Below are positions 25,699-32,955 of a stretch of 48,419 nt of DNA, piece by piece; within the stretch, counting starts at the first letter, position 1, and each line of letters begins with the position of its first letter. Source of the stretch: Verrucomicrobiia bacterium (GTDB lineage Bacteria; Verrucomicrobiota; Verrucomicrobiia; JABWAM01); assembly GCA_013360985.1 (NCBI GenBank), contig JABWAM010000001.1, forward strand, positions 1 through 48,419. The letters run 5' to 3'. The notes beneath the pieces are model-generated. The model had not been told where the DNA came from. It saw nothing but the letters and a program-made list of their open reading frames with translations, and ran no database searches. A program made the position numbers and the translations under genes.

Positions 25699-26052
25699 TC
25701 AGGCTTCGGCGCGATCCTTGACCTGCACGGCGCCCTTGCCGACGCGCCGGCGCAGGTAGTAGAGCTTCGCGCGCCGAACTTTTCCGCGGTGTTCGACGAC
25801 GATCTTCTCGATGCGGGGGGAGTGCACCGGGAATACGCGCTCCACGCCTTCGCCGTAGGAAATGCGACGGACGGCAAACACCTCCTTGATCCCCGCGCCG
25901 CGCCGCGCGATGACGACCCCGGAAAAAATCTGGATGCGCTCCTTGTCTCCTTCGATCACCTTCGCGTGCACCTTGACGGTGTCGCCCACGGAAAAATCGG
26001 GGACGTTCTTCTTGAGTTGTTCTTTGCTGATCTTTTCTACGATCGGATTCAT
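25699..26052 (-). CDS. rplS: 50S ribosomal protein L19
   Basis: L19 lies at the 30S-50S interface of the large subunit. The 117-residue protein shows the complete pattern: FSVGDTVKVHAKVIEGDKER, then IQIFSGVVIARRGAGI, RRISYGEGVERVFPVHSP and VEHRGKVRRAKLYYLRRR. The usual upstream partners rpsP, rimM and trmD are not in this window; instead the OmcB-like gene precedes it by 94 bases. Just upstream of the ATG, the sequence CTCGG-CTCAC-CCGAG can form a small hairpin. rnhB follows directly. Confidence 0.96.
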   Translation of the reverse strand: MNPIVEKISKEQLKKNVPDFSVGDTVKVHAKVIEGDKERIQIFSGVVIARRGAGIKEVFAVRRISYGEGVERVFPVHSPRIEKIVVEHRGKVRRAKLYYLRRRVGKGAVQVKDRAEA

Positions 26053-26146
26053 TTCGAGCTCGGGTGAGCCGAGGCTTTTACCGTAAGCCGATCATCGGTG
26101 GAAAGCCCTTTTTCACGCGCGTTCGTTCCCGTCGCCCCGCGCGCCT

Positions 26147-27319
26147 TCAATACTGGTGCGTGGATTCTTCGCGTGAGATGGGCTTTTCGAATTGATCGCT
26201 GCTCAACTCGACCTTGAAGCGGAGGTCGCCGGCCTTCACCCCCTTCACCGCCACCTGCCACGTGGCGACGGCTTTCGGCGGCAGCAAGGGGAGCGCCTCC
26301 ATGGTGACGACTCCTCCGACAGCCTGGACGGATGTCGCGCCGGACGCGGAGATGAACTCCTGCCCCTCGGGCAGTTGGCAGACCAATCGAATTTGGGTGC
26401 CGTCGGCCGAGCCTTGGTTGGTTACGCGAATGGTGTAGGTCGTGCTCTCGCCCAGTTGGATCGGATCGGGATCATCCTCGGTTTCCAGCAGGATGGCGGG
26501 GATCCCCACGAACTTTGTCCCGCAAGAACAGTGCGCCGCAATCGCGCCGTCGCCGTTCACCGCCGGCCGCAGGGAAAAATCGCCCGGTTCGCGCGAGGTG
26601 AATACCACGCAGACTCGCGCGTCGGAATTGGGCGCCAGGTTCGGAATTTCCCAGCGCACACGCTCCTCGCCGAGGTCGCCGTTTTCTGTCGCCTCGAAAA
26701 GTTGCAGCCCTTTAGGAATGGGCAACTCGATCTTCAATCGCGATTCGGCGACGTTGCCCGTGTTGCTGACGGTGAAACACGCCTTCACCTTTTGCCCGAT
26801 CAGCGCCTTATCGGGGACATGACAGTTCAGCGTCAAGCCGCGGCGAAGATCGGCGCCGAGATCTTCGAGAAAAAAGTTGCTGCAGGCTTTCGGCGTGATG
26901 CAACGGTAGCGGCGGCCGTTCGAGGTAAAGAAAAACTCAAAGGCCGGATAGGGCTGGGCGCCGGCCCAAACCACATCGCGCAAGCAGATCGCCGCTCCGC
27001 GCTCGCGCGAGGACATAAACGGCATCGTATAGCCGACCGGAACTTGGATCTCGGAAATCTCCTGGGTCTCCGCCGCCGTGAAAAGATCCTCCAAGTTCCC
27101 TGTCCACCCCCACTGCTGCAGGACCGCGGCGAAGTCCGGCCGTAACTGCGGATCTCGAAATCGCGCGCGCAAATCGTCGGCCGTCACGATCGGCGGAGCG
27201 AATCGCGTGGCGGGATTGCCCAACCGGGTGGCGCGGTGCTGCGCCGCCTCGGCGGACACGCCAACCGAAAAGAACCCGCCGGCGATCAAGCCGAAAACTA
27301 GAGCCAAGGTGAGTCTCAT
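26147..27319 (-). CDS. Secreted DUF11 protein, OmcB-like
   Basis: After a signal peptide (MRLTLALVFGLIAGGFFSVGVSAEA) comes a unique region (about 30-160) with scattered cysteines. Two Ig-like DUF11 domains follow (about 165-270 and 290-385): VKACFTVSNTGNVAESRLKI and STTYTIRVTNQGSADGTQI are the clear starts of each. Chlamydial OmcB is the best-known protein with DUF11 repeats and cysteines, where disulfides strengthen the envelope. The cysteine pair CSCGTKF lies between the domains. The length is 390 residues. A structural envelope role is likely, but no function is shown. It lies before rplS. Confidence 0.7.
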   Translation of the reverse strand: MRLTLALVFGLIAGGFFSVGVSAEAAQHRATRLGNPATRFAPPIVTADDLRARFRDPQLRPDFAAVLQQWGWTGNLEDLFTAAETQEISEIQVPVGYTMPFMSSRERGAAICLRDVVWAGAQPYPAFEFFFTSNGRRYRCITPKACSNFFLEDLGADLRRGLTLNCHVPDKALIGQKVKACFTVSNTGNVAESRLKIELPIPKGLQLFEATENGDLGEERVRWEIPNLAPNSDARVCVVFTSREPGDFSLRPAVNGDGAIAAHCSCGTKFVGIPAILLETEDDPDPIQLGESTTYTIRVTNQGSADGTQIRLVCQLPEGQEFISASGATSVQAVGGVVTMEALPLLPPKAVATWQVAVKGVKAGDLRFKVELSSDQFEKPISREESTHQY

Positions 27320-27436
27320 CCCCGAATGATCCCCCAAACGCCCACAAAAAAACAGCGCGATTTCATGAATCGATCTTTCGCAAGGCTTGGATGAGAACGG
27401 GGACGCCCCGCCGCCGCGCTCGTTTTTCGAGAAAAA

Positions 27437-28360
27437 CTACTCGAACGCGCTGATCACCGGACGCCCCCAGAACCCTTCCGGCAACGGGACGTTCAACACC
27501 CAGAGCGCCGTCGCCGCCGTATCGTAGATCACGACAGGAGCTGAAATCGTGAAATTCTTTTTCACGCCTTTTCCCCAGGCGACCCAGGGGATCTGCACAT
27601 CGGCCGTTTCCGCCGAACCGTGCGTGCCGGCCAGAGTGCCATCCTCCTTTCGTTCATCATGCGATCCGTGATCCGCAGTGAGAAGAAAAACGCTTTCCTC
27701 CAGCGCCCCGGCGGCGGCAACGGCCTCCCGGATGATCTTCAGCGCTTCGTCGCAGTCTTTGAGGGCCTGAATTTTTTGAGGCGACGCGACGCCGTAGGAA
27801 TGTCCGGCGCGGTCGGGATCGGCGAAGTGCAGAAAAACGAGGTTGGGTTTGCGAGTTCCGAATTCTTCCGCGAAACATTCGGCGACCGACTTCGCGTCGC
27901 TTCGGTCCTTCGAGCAGACAAACCAATCCACCGTGCCCGGAATTTCGAGGCATCTGAATTTTTCCTTTCCGACAATCATCGCGGTCTTCAGACCGCGCTC
28001 TTTGGCGAGGCTGAAGATCGTGGGCGCCTTCACGAACCCCCTTTTCGGATCATGCCGGTTCCAGGTGACTTGATGTTTCTGAATCCCGACTCCGGTCAGC
28101 ATGGAGACATGGGAAGGCAGGGTGATGCTGGGGACGATGGTGTAGGCTTCCCAGGTGCGGGCGCCTTCCCTCGCCATCCGGTGGTATTCCGGCAACTCCG
28201 TTCTCTGGAGCAGATCGGGATTCCCCTGATCGTAGCTGATGATGAAAACATATCGGGCGGAGGAGGACTCGCCGGCGCCCGCGCCGGCAACGCCGAAAAT
28301 TCCAAGACAGAAAACGAAGATCTGATGGAAACGGATGAAGGAGTGAGTCATGCGTCGCAT
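27437..28360 (-). CDS. Exported alkaline-phosphatase-superfamily phosphodiesterase
   Basis: The 307-residue protein belongs to the type I phosphodiesterase/nucleotide pyrophosphatase group of metal-dependent hydrolases. A signal peptide ends near AGAGES (about 31). The first metal Asp is in FIISYDQGNP, the nucleophile region is SITLPSHVSMLTG, and the remaining metal ligands lie in HFADPDRAGHSYG, LTADHGSHDERK and GTHGS. The substrate could be a nucleotide, a phospholipid or a phosphorylated sugar. GAGGGG five bases before ATG 28360 supports this start. It is 162 bases downstream of the Gfo/Idh gene on the same strand. Confidence 0.8.
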   Translation of the reverse strand: MRRMTHSFIRFHQIFVFCLGIFGVAGAGAGESSSARYVFIISYDQGNPDLLQRTELPEYHRMAREGARTWEAYTIVPSITLPSHVSMLTGVGIQKHQVTWNRHDPKRGFVKAPTIFSLAKERGLKTAMIVGKEKFRCLEIPGTVDWFVCSKDRSDAKSVAECFAEEFGTRKPNLVFLHFADPDRAGHSYGVASPQKIQALKDCDEALKIIREAVAAAGALEESVFLLTADHGSHDERKEDGTLAGTHGSAETADVQIPWVAWGKGVKKNFTISAPVVIYDTAATALWVLNVPLPEGFWGRPVISAFE

Positions 28361-28372
28361 CCGGGCCCCTCG

Positions 28373-28390
28373 CCCGCCTCGCGGGTTTTT
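28373..28390 (+). terminator. Intrinsic-terminator-like hairpin, rightward
   Basis: CCCGC-CTC-GCGGG is followed directly by five T residues at 28386-28390. Read rightward this is a compact intrinsic terminator, but the genes on both sides read leftward. It would stop antisense transcription entering the Gfo/Idh gene, or end an unannotated rightward RNA. Confidence 0.4.
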
Positions 28391-28522
28391 GAAAAGACCA
28401 TGAATGAAACCGTTCGATACGATCCGAACCGGAATCTTTCACGTTCCCCACGCGAAAGGCAGGGAGACTCGGTCCACCTGGATCCCGGACGGTCCATCAA
28501 ATCGGGGGAGCTTCGCCTCGCG

Positions 28523-29704
28523 TCAGGGAGCGGGCGCGATTTCGTCGAGGCTTACGACGCGGCGCTCCATCGCAGACGTGACGGCGGCAAAGCAGATGCG
28601 CGAGCCGCGCAGGGCGGCCGCCGTCGGGCTGATCGGCTCGCGTTCGCCGCGGATTTCGCGGAGGAACTCGCCGAGCATCCGCTTGTGCCCCTTGTCCGGC
28701 TCGGCGGTGAACTGCAGCATGGGGTCTCCACGCGCGGCGGCCTCCTCGCACGCGGCGCGTTTTTTCGCAAGCCAGCCCGACAGTCCGCCTTCGGTCCCGA
28801 TGTTCGGATGCCGGTCGCCGAGCATGGGATAGATCTTCCGCGCCGGCGCGCCCTCGATCCCCGCCGTGCGAACTTCGAGCATGTGATCCACCGCCACGAC
28901 GCCGCCGTTGCCCATGACTTCGAGGAGCTCCTTCGGATAGCCGAACGTGCCGTTGCCTCCCATCAAGATCGAGGCGATCGCCTGATTGCGGAACCGGATG
29001 CTCACGCTGTGATTCAAGATTCCCGAGCCAAAGACTGAAACCGAATCCGCGTCGGCGTCGAGAAACCAACACGCCAAATCGGTGAAGTGCGTCATCTCCC
29101 CCAGCAACAGCCCCACCTTCGCGGCAATCCCCTGGAGATGCACGGCCTTCCAACTCCGCCAGTCGTCGTTGATGCGGATGGAAAGCGCGGGAAGCCCATC
29201 CTCCGCTCCCACAGGAATACGCTCCCATCCCGGCCGCTGGAAGCGCCAGGGGCAAGGGCGCGGCGATTCCATGTGCCGACGGAAGAGATCGCGGGCCTCC
29301 TTCATCGCGGGAGAACATCGGCGGTTATGCCCGACGCAAATCGGCACACCGGCGCCGGCAAACATCGCGTGCGCGCGCAGGCATTCCTCCCACGTCGCGG
29401 CGAGCGGTTTCTCTGTCAACACTGGCTTTTTCAAACGGACCGCCTCTTGAAAAATAGGCAGACGAAAGGTCTCCGAAGTCGCCACGATGGCAAGGTCTAC
29501 GTCGGACGCCGCGAGGGCCTCGCGAAAATCTCGGGTGACGCGCGCCTCCGGCGCGAGGCGGCGGCATTCGGCGAGCGCGGCCTCATCGAGATCGCAGCAA
29601 ACGCGAAGGCGCGCCTCCGGTGTGGCGAGGACATTGGGGAGATGCTGGCTGCGCGCCAACATTCCGCAGCCGATGATTCCAACGCCGAGAGGATGGGATG
29701 CCAT
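28523..29704 (-). CDS. Gfo/Idh/MocA family oxidoreductase
   Basis: These NAD(P)-dependent enzymes oxidise or reduce sugars, inositols and related polyols. The Rossmann motif is VGIIGCGMLARSQHLP at about residues 7-22, and the catalytic motif EKPLA is in VLTEKPLAATWEE near residue 97. The C-terminal alpha/beta domain follows. The length of 393 residues is typical. ATG 29704 was chosen because an upstream start (29785) would overlap rplK without conserved sequence. It lies 77 bases after rplK, where rplA would be expected, so it may receive read-through transcription from the ribosomal cluster. The substrate is unknown. Confidence 0.85.
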   Translation of the reverse strand: MASHPLGVGIIGCGMLARSQHLPNVLATPEARLRVCCDLDEAALAECRRLAPEARVTRDFREALAASDVDLAIVATSETFRLPIFQEAVRLKKPVLTEKPLAATWEECLRAHAMFAGAGVPICVGHNRRCSPAMKEARDLFRRHMESPRPCPWRFQRPGWERIPVGAEDGLPALSIRINDDWRSWKAVHLQGIAAKVGLLLGEMTHFTDLACWFLDADADSVSVFGSGILNHSVSIRFRNQAIASILMGGNGTFGYPKELLEVMGNGGVVAVDHMLEVRTAGIEGAPARKIYPMLGDRHPNIGTEGGLSGWLAKKRAACEEAAARGDPMLQFTAEPDKGHKRMLGEFLREIRGEREPISPTAAALRGSRICFAAVTSAMERRVVSLDEIAPAP

Positions 29705-29712
29705 GGATGACT

Positions 29713-29740
29713 CCAAGCCGGGTAAGCGCACGCGGCTTGG
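29713..29740 (-). terminator. Hairpin between rplK and the oxidoreductase gene
   Basis: CCAAGCCG (29713-29720) pairs with CGGCTTGG (29733-29740) across a 12-base loop. It is placed to end the ribosomal-protein transcript after rplK, but no T-run follows on the leftward strand, so it may only attenuate. Confidence 0.35.
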
Positions 29741-29781
29741 GAACAGCGAGGCCGTGGAGGAGGCGGAAGTTCTTGCGACGG

Positions 29782-30207
29782 TCAATCCACCACGTCGATC
29801 CCCATCGAACGGGCGGTCCCGGCGACGGTGCGATAGGCGGCCTCCTCGCTCGCGCAGTTCATGTCCTTGGCCTTCTTGGCGACGATCTCCATGATCTGCT
29901 TGCGGGTGACCTTGCCCACCTTGTTGCGGTTGGGCTGGCCGCTCGCCGTGGCGATGTTCGCGGCCTTCTTGAGGAGGACCGCCGCCGGAGGCGATTTCGT
30001 GATGAAGGTGAAGGTCTTGTCCTTGTAGACCGTGATGACGACGGGGAGGATCTCGCCAGCCTGCTTCTGCGTGGCGGCGTTGAACTCCTTGCAGAACGCC
30101 ATGATGTTGACGCCCTGCTGCCCGAGCGCGGGACCGACCGGAGGCGCGGGGTTCGCTTGTCCGGCGGCGATCTGGAGGCGGATGATACCGGTGACTTCCT
30201 TGGCCAT
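29782..30207 (-). CDS. rplK: 50S ribosomal protein L11
   Basis: L11 binds 23S rRNA at the GTPase-associated centre. The 141-residue length is standard. IIRLQIAAGQANPAPPVGPA with the conserved prolines forms the N-domain, and ITVYKDKTFTFITKSPPAA and MNCASEEAAYRTVAGTARSM form the rRNA-binding C-domain. It follows nusG, as in most bacteria. The next gene is not rplA but a Gfo/Idh/MocA oxidoreductase on the same strand, so the standard rplKAJL-rpoBC order is broken here. Confidence 0.97.
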   Translation of the reverse strand: MAKEVTGIIRLQIAAGQANPAPPVGPALGQQGVNIMAFCKEFNAATQKQAGEILPVVITVYKDKTFTFITKSPPAAVLLKKAANIATASGQPNRNKVGKVTRKQIMEIVAKKAKDMNCASEEAAYRTVAGTARSMGIDVVD

Positions 30208-30307
30208 ATGAAAAATCGAGACTGGTGGGTTGGAAACTGGCGGATTCGAGGAAAGGGTTAGCGAGGGTTGGCTGGGGGCGTTGGGAAAGGTTCGAGCCTC
30301 GATTTCA

Positions 30308-30868
30308 TCAGGCCTTTTCCACCTGCCAGAACTCGAGCTCCACGGGGGTGGATCGGCCGAAGATGGAGACGGAGACCTTGAGCTTGCCCTTTTCCTGATC
30401 CACCTCCTCGACCACGCCGGTCATGCCCTTGAAGGGGCCGTCGTTCACGTTGAGGGTTTCGCCGCGGTCGAAGTTGACCTTCGGCACGACGCGGTCCTCG
30501 CGGTCCTGAATCTGAACGAGAATCTCGTCCACTTCATGTTTGGGGAGCGGGATGGGGCGCTCGCCGCCGACGAAACCGAGGACGCCGGGGGTTTCGCGGA
30601 TAAAATACCAGGAGCGATCCAGGAGTTTCTCCTGTTCGTCCACCAGTTTCATCTGGATGAGGATATAGCCGGGAAAGAACTTCCGCGTGGTCGTGGCGCG
30701 TTTGCCGCGTTTGACCTCCTCGACGCGCTCGGTCGGGATAAGCACTCGCGTGATGAGATCGGCGACCTCTTCGCGCGCCTTGCGCTTCTCGATGCTGTCG
30801 AGAACCTTCTGCTCCTGCCCAGGGACGCAGTGCAGCACATACCATTGCGGAGGGAGGTCGGCGCTCAT
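30308..30868 (-). CDS. nusG: Transcription termination/antitermination factor NusG
   Basis: NusG binds RNA polymerase and links it to Rho or to the ribosome. The N-terminal NGN domain (about 8-115) includes WYVLHCVPGQEQKVLDSIEK and FFPGYILIQM. The KOW domain (about 130-186) includes DGPFKGMTGVVEEVDQEKGK and ends VELEFWQVEKA. The length of 186 residues is normal. It starts ten bases after the secE stop. The 100-base gap to rplK holds only AAATCGAG/CTCGATTT, a possible long-range stem. Confidence 0.96.
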   Translation of the reverse strand: MSADLPPQWYVLHCVPGQEQKVLDSIEKRKAREEVADLITRVLIPTERVEEVKRGKRATTTRKFFPGYILIQMKLVDEQEKLLDRSWYFIRETPGVLGFVGGERPIPLPKHEVDEILVQIQDREDRVVPKVNFDRGETLNVNDGPFKGMTGVVEEVDQEKGKLKVSVSIFGRSTPVELEFWQVEKA

Positions 30869-30878
30869 GGAAAAAACC

Positions 30879-31076
30879 TCATCGGGCGATGATTAGGCTG
30901 AAGCCGCGCCCGATGAGCATGTCGCAAGCGAAGATGAAACCGCCAAGCGCCGCCATCGTGACCACGATCACCACGGTGGACTCCTGGAGCTCCTCCCGCG
31001 TCGGACGGGTGCATTTGAGCACCTCCTCCCGCACTTCGCGGAAAAAGCGGCGAATGTTGTCGAACCACGATTTCAT
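30879..31076 (-). CDS. secE: Preprotein translocase subunit SecE
   Basis: SecE clamps SecY in the Sec channel. This is the short single-helix form of 65 residues. The amphipathic helix WFDNIRRFFREVREEVLKCT is followed by RPTREELQESTVVIVVTM, with the conserved W/RPTxxE pattern, and one transmembrane helix to the C-terminus. ATG 31076 gives the usual N-terminus; starting further upstream would run into the tRNA gene. It lies between tRNA-Trp and nusG, as in most bacteria. Confidence 0.93.
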   Translation of the reverse strand: MKSWFDNIRRFFREVREEVLKCTRPTREELQESTVVIVVTMAALGGFIFACDMLIGRGFSLIIAR

Positions 31077-31115
31077 GGGGCATCGGCGGCGTTGCGTTCT
31101 CGAGGAAAAGCAGGC

Positions 31116-31191
31116 TGGCACGGCAGGAGGGACTCGAACCCCCGACCCGCGGTTTTGGAGACCGCTGCTCTACCAACTGAGCTACTGCCGT
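31116..31191 (-). tRNA. tRNA-Trp (anticodon CCA)
   Basis: The leftward strand folds into a cloverleaf. The acceptor stem is ACGGCAG with CTGCCGT, and the D arm is GCTCAGTTGGTAGAGC. The anticodon stem GCGGT/ACCGC encloses CTCCAAA with anticodon CCA. The T arm GGGGGTTCGAGTCCCTC is followed by a G discriminator and an encoded CCA end (76 bases in total). tRNA-Trp before secE is a conserved arrangement. Confidence 0.97.
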
Positions 31192-31204
31192 GAGCGTCCG
31201 CCTT

Positions 31205-31360
31205 TCATTTCTTCTCCCGGTGGGGCAGATGTTTTCCGCACCATCGGCAGAACTTCTTGATCTCCAACCGCTCGCTGCCCTGCACCTTCTTGTTGCGGGT
31301 GGAGATGTAGTTCAGACGCTTGCACTCCGTGCAGGCGAGTTGGATGGCCTCGCGCGGCAT
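31205..31360 (-). CDS. rpmG: 50S ribosomal protein L33
   Basis: L33 is a small large-subunit protein that often binds zinc. The 51-residue sequence starts MPREAIQLACTECKRLNYIS and ends CRWCGKHLPHREKK. Four cysteines in two C-x-x-C pairs (CTEC and CRWC) show the zinc-binding (C+) form. RNKKVQGSERLEIKKF is the conserved middle. It begins four bases after the tuf stop and ends 13 bases before tRNA-Trp, in the standard order tuf-rpmG-tRNA-Trp-secE. Confidence 0.95.
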   Translation of the reverse strand: MPREAIQLACTECKRLNYISTRNKKVQGSERLEIKKFCRWCGKHLPHREKK

Positions 31361-31364
31361 GGGG

Positions 31365-32561
31365 TTAGGCGACGATCTCGCTCACGCGCCCCGCGCCGAC
31401 GGTCTTGCCGCCCTCGCGAATGGCGAAGCGCATCGCCTTCTCCATGGCGACCGGCGTGATCAGTTCGACCTCGAGGGAAACGTTGTCGCCCGGCATCACC
31501 ATCTCGACGCCCTGCGGCAGCTTCACCGAGCCGGTCACGTCCGTCGTGCGGAAGAAGAACTGCGGACGGTAGTTGCTGAAGAACGGCGTGTGACGCCCGC
31601 CCTCGTCCTTGCTGAGGACGTAAACCTCGGCCTTGAACTTGGTGTGCGGAGTGGTCGTGCCGGGCTTCGAGAGCACCTGGCCGCGCTCCACCTCCTCCTT
31701 CTTCGTGCCGCGCAGCAGCGCGCCAATGTTGTCGCCCGCCTGGCCTTCGTCGAGCTCCTTGCGGAACATCTCGACGCCGGTGACGACCGTTTTCACGGTG
31801 GGACGGATGCCGACGATCTCAATCTCCTCGCCCACCTTGATCTTGCCGCGCTCGACGCGGCCGGTGACCACGGTGCCGCGCCCTTCGATCGAGAACACAT
31901 CCTCGACCGGCATCAGGAACGGCTGCTCGACGTCGCGCTGCGGCGTCGGGATATAGCTGTCCACGGCCTCCATGAGCTCCAGGATGCACTTGGTGTCGGC
32001 ATGACTCGGGTCGCCGGCGGCCAACGCCTTGGTCGCGCTGCCTTTGACGATCGGAATCTTGTCTCCCGGAAATTCGTACTGGGTGAGGAGCTCGCGCACT
32101 TCCACCTCGACGAGTTCGAGGAGTTCCTTGTCGTCCACCATGTCGCACTTGTTGAGGAAGACCACGAGAGCGGGAACGCCCACCTGGCGGGCGAGCAGAA
32201 TGTGCTCGCGCGTCTGCGGCATCGGTCCGTCGGCGGCGCTGACCACCAGGATCGCGCCATCCATCTGCGCGGCGCCGGTGATCATGTTCTTCACATAGTC
32301 GGCGTGGCCGGGGCAATCCACGTGCGCGTAATGCCGCTTGTCGGTCTGGTACTCGACGTGGCTGGTGTTGATGGTGATCCCGCGCTCCTTTTCCTCGGGT
32401 GCGTTATCGATCTGGTCGTACGCCCGGGCTTCCGCCATCCCCTTCTTGGCGAGCACGGTGGTGATCGCGGCGGTGAGCGTGGTCTTGCCGTGGTCCACGT
32501 GACCAATCGTGCCGATGTTCACGTGCGGCTTGTTGCGGATGAACTTTTCTTTACCTGCCAT
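31365..32561 (-). CDS. tuf: Elongation factor Tu
   Basis: EF-Tu delivers aminoacyl-tRNA to the ribosome. The 398-residue protein begins MAGKEKFIRNKPHVNIGTIG. The G1 motif is GHVDHGKT, G2 includes RGITINTSHVEY, G3 is DCPGHADY, G4 is NKCD and G5 is GSATKAL. Domains 2 and 3 include VFSIEGRGTVVTGRVERG and the C-terminal EGGKTVGAGRVSEIVA. ATG 32561 is certain from conservation; the frame stays open upstream through the tRNA-Thr gene, but that extension is not protein. tRNA-Thr lies 116 bases upstream. Confidence 0.98.
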   Translation of the reverse strand: MAGKEKFIRNKPHVNIGTIGHVDHGKTTLTAAITTVLAKKGMAEARAYDQIDNAPEEKERGITINTSHVEYQTDKRHYAHVDCPGHADYVKNMITGAAQMDGAILVVSAADGPMPQTREHILLARQVGVPALVVFLNKCDMVDDKELLELVEVEVRELLTQYEFPGDKIPIVKGSATKALAAGDPSHADTKCILELMEAVDSYIPTPQRDVEQPFLMPVEDVFSIEGRGTVVTGRVERGKIKVGEEIEIVGIRPTVKTVVTGVEMFRKELDEGQAGDNIGALLRGTKKEEVERGQVLSKPGTTTPHTKFKAEVYVLSKDEGGRHTPFFSNYRPQFFFRTTDVTGSVKLPQGVEMVMPGDNVSLEVELITPVAMEKAMRFAIREGGKTVGAGRVSEIVA

Positions 32562-32677
32562 AATAAGTGTGGTGTTTGATGTTTCTCCTTGTTTCGCGAA
32601 TCCTCGCGCGCTTCGGGCGCGCGGCGGCCCGCTTGCTCTCGCCCCGTCCTCCCTGTCAATTTCCCTCTTCGGCGAGG

Positions 32678-32753
32678 TGGAGCCCACGACCAGGATTGAA
32701 CTGGTGACCTCGTCCTTACCAAGGACGTGCTCTACCAACTGAGCTACGTGGGC
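32678..32753 (-). tRNA. tRNA-Thr (anticodon GGT)
   Basis: The cloverleaf is complete. The acceptor stem is GCCCACG with CGTGGGC, the D arm is GCTCAGTTGGTAGAGC, and the anticodon stem CGTCC/GGACG encloses TTGGTAA with anticodon GGT. The T arm CCAGTTCAATCCTGG is followed by a T discriminator and an encoded CCA end (76 bases). It heads the tuf transcript, as tRNA-Thr does upstream of tufB in many bacteria. Confidence 0.97.
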
Positions 32754-32893
32754 GTTCCAGTCTCCCGATCGACCGGGCTCACCGGTCGCCTTCAGCCCTT
32801 CCATGCGGGCCTGAAAAGGCGAAAAAAACTCCTCCCCGTCTTCCTCGCGGAAACGGCAGGGCGAAAATCCCTTTCGTCTTTCGAAGACTGACC

Positions 32894-32922
32894 TTTCTAC
32901 GGTCCCCCTTCGTCCATGTCAA
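32894..32922 (-). promoter_or_regulatory. Sigma-70-type promoter for tRNA-Thr-tuf cluster
   Basis: Read leftward, a perfect -35 box TTGACA (32917-32922) is followed by 17 bases and then TAGAAA (32894-32899), four of six matches to the -10 consensus. It lies about 140 bases before tRNA-Thr and 34 bases after the beta-helix gene stop. A small hairpin (GTCTTCGAAAGAC) follows within the leader. Confidence 0.7.
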
Positions 32923-32955
32923 CCCCCTTTTCTCAACTTTTTTCTCCTCGCGAAA

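Noticed and set aside
32562..32804. In-frame extension of tuf upstream of the ATG
   Set aside because: The extension reads through the tRNA-Thr gene; EF-Tu conservation fixes the start at 32561.
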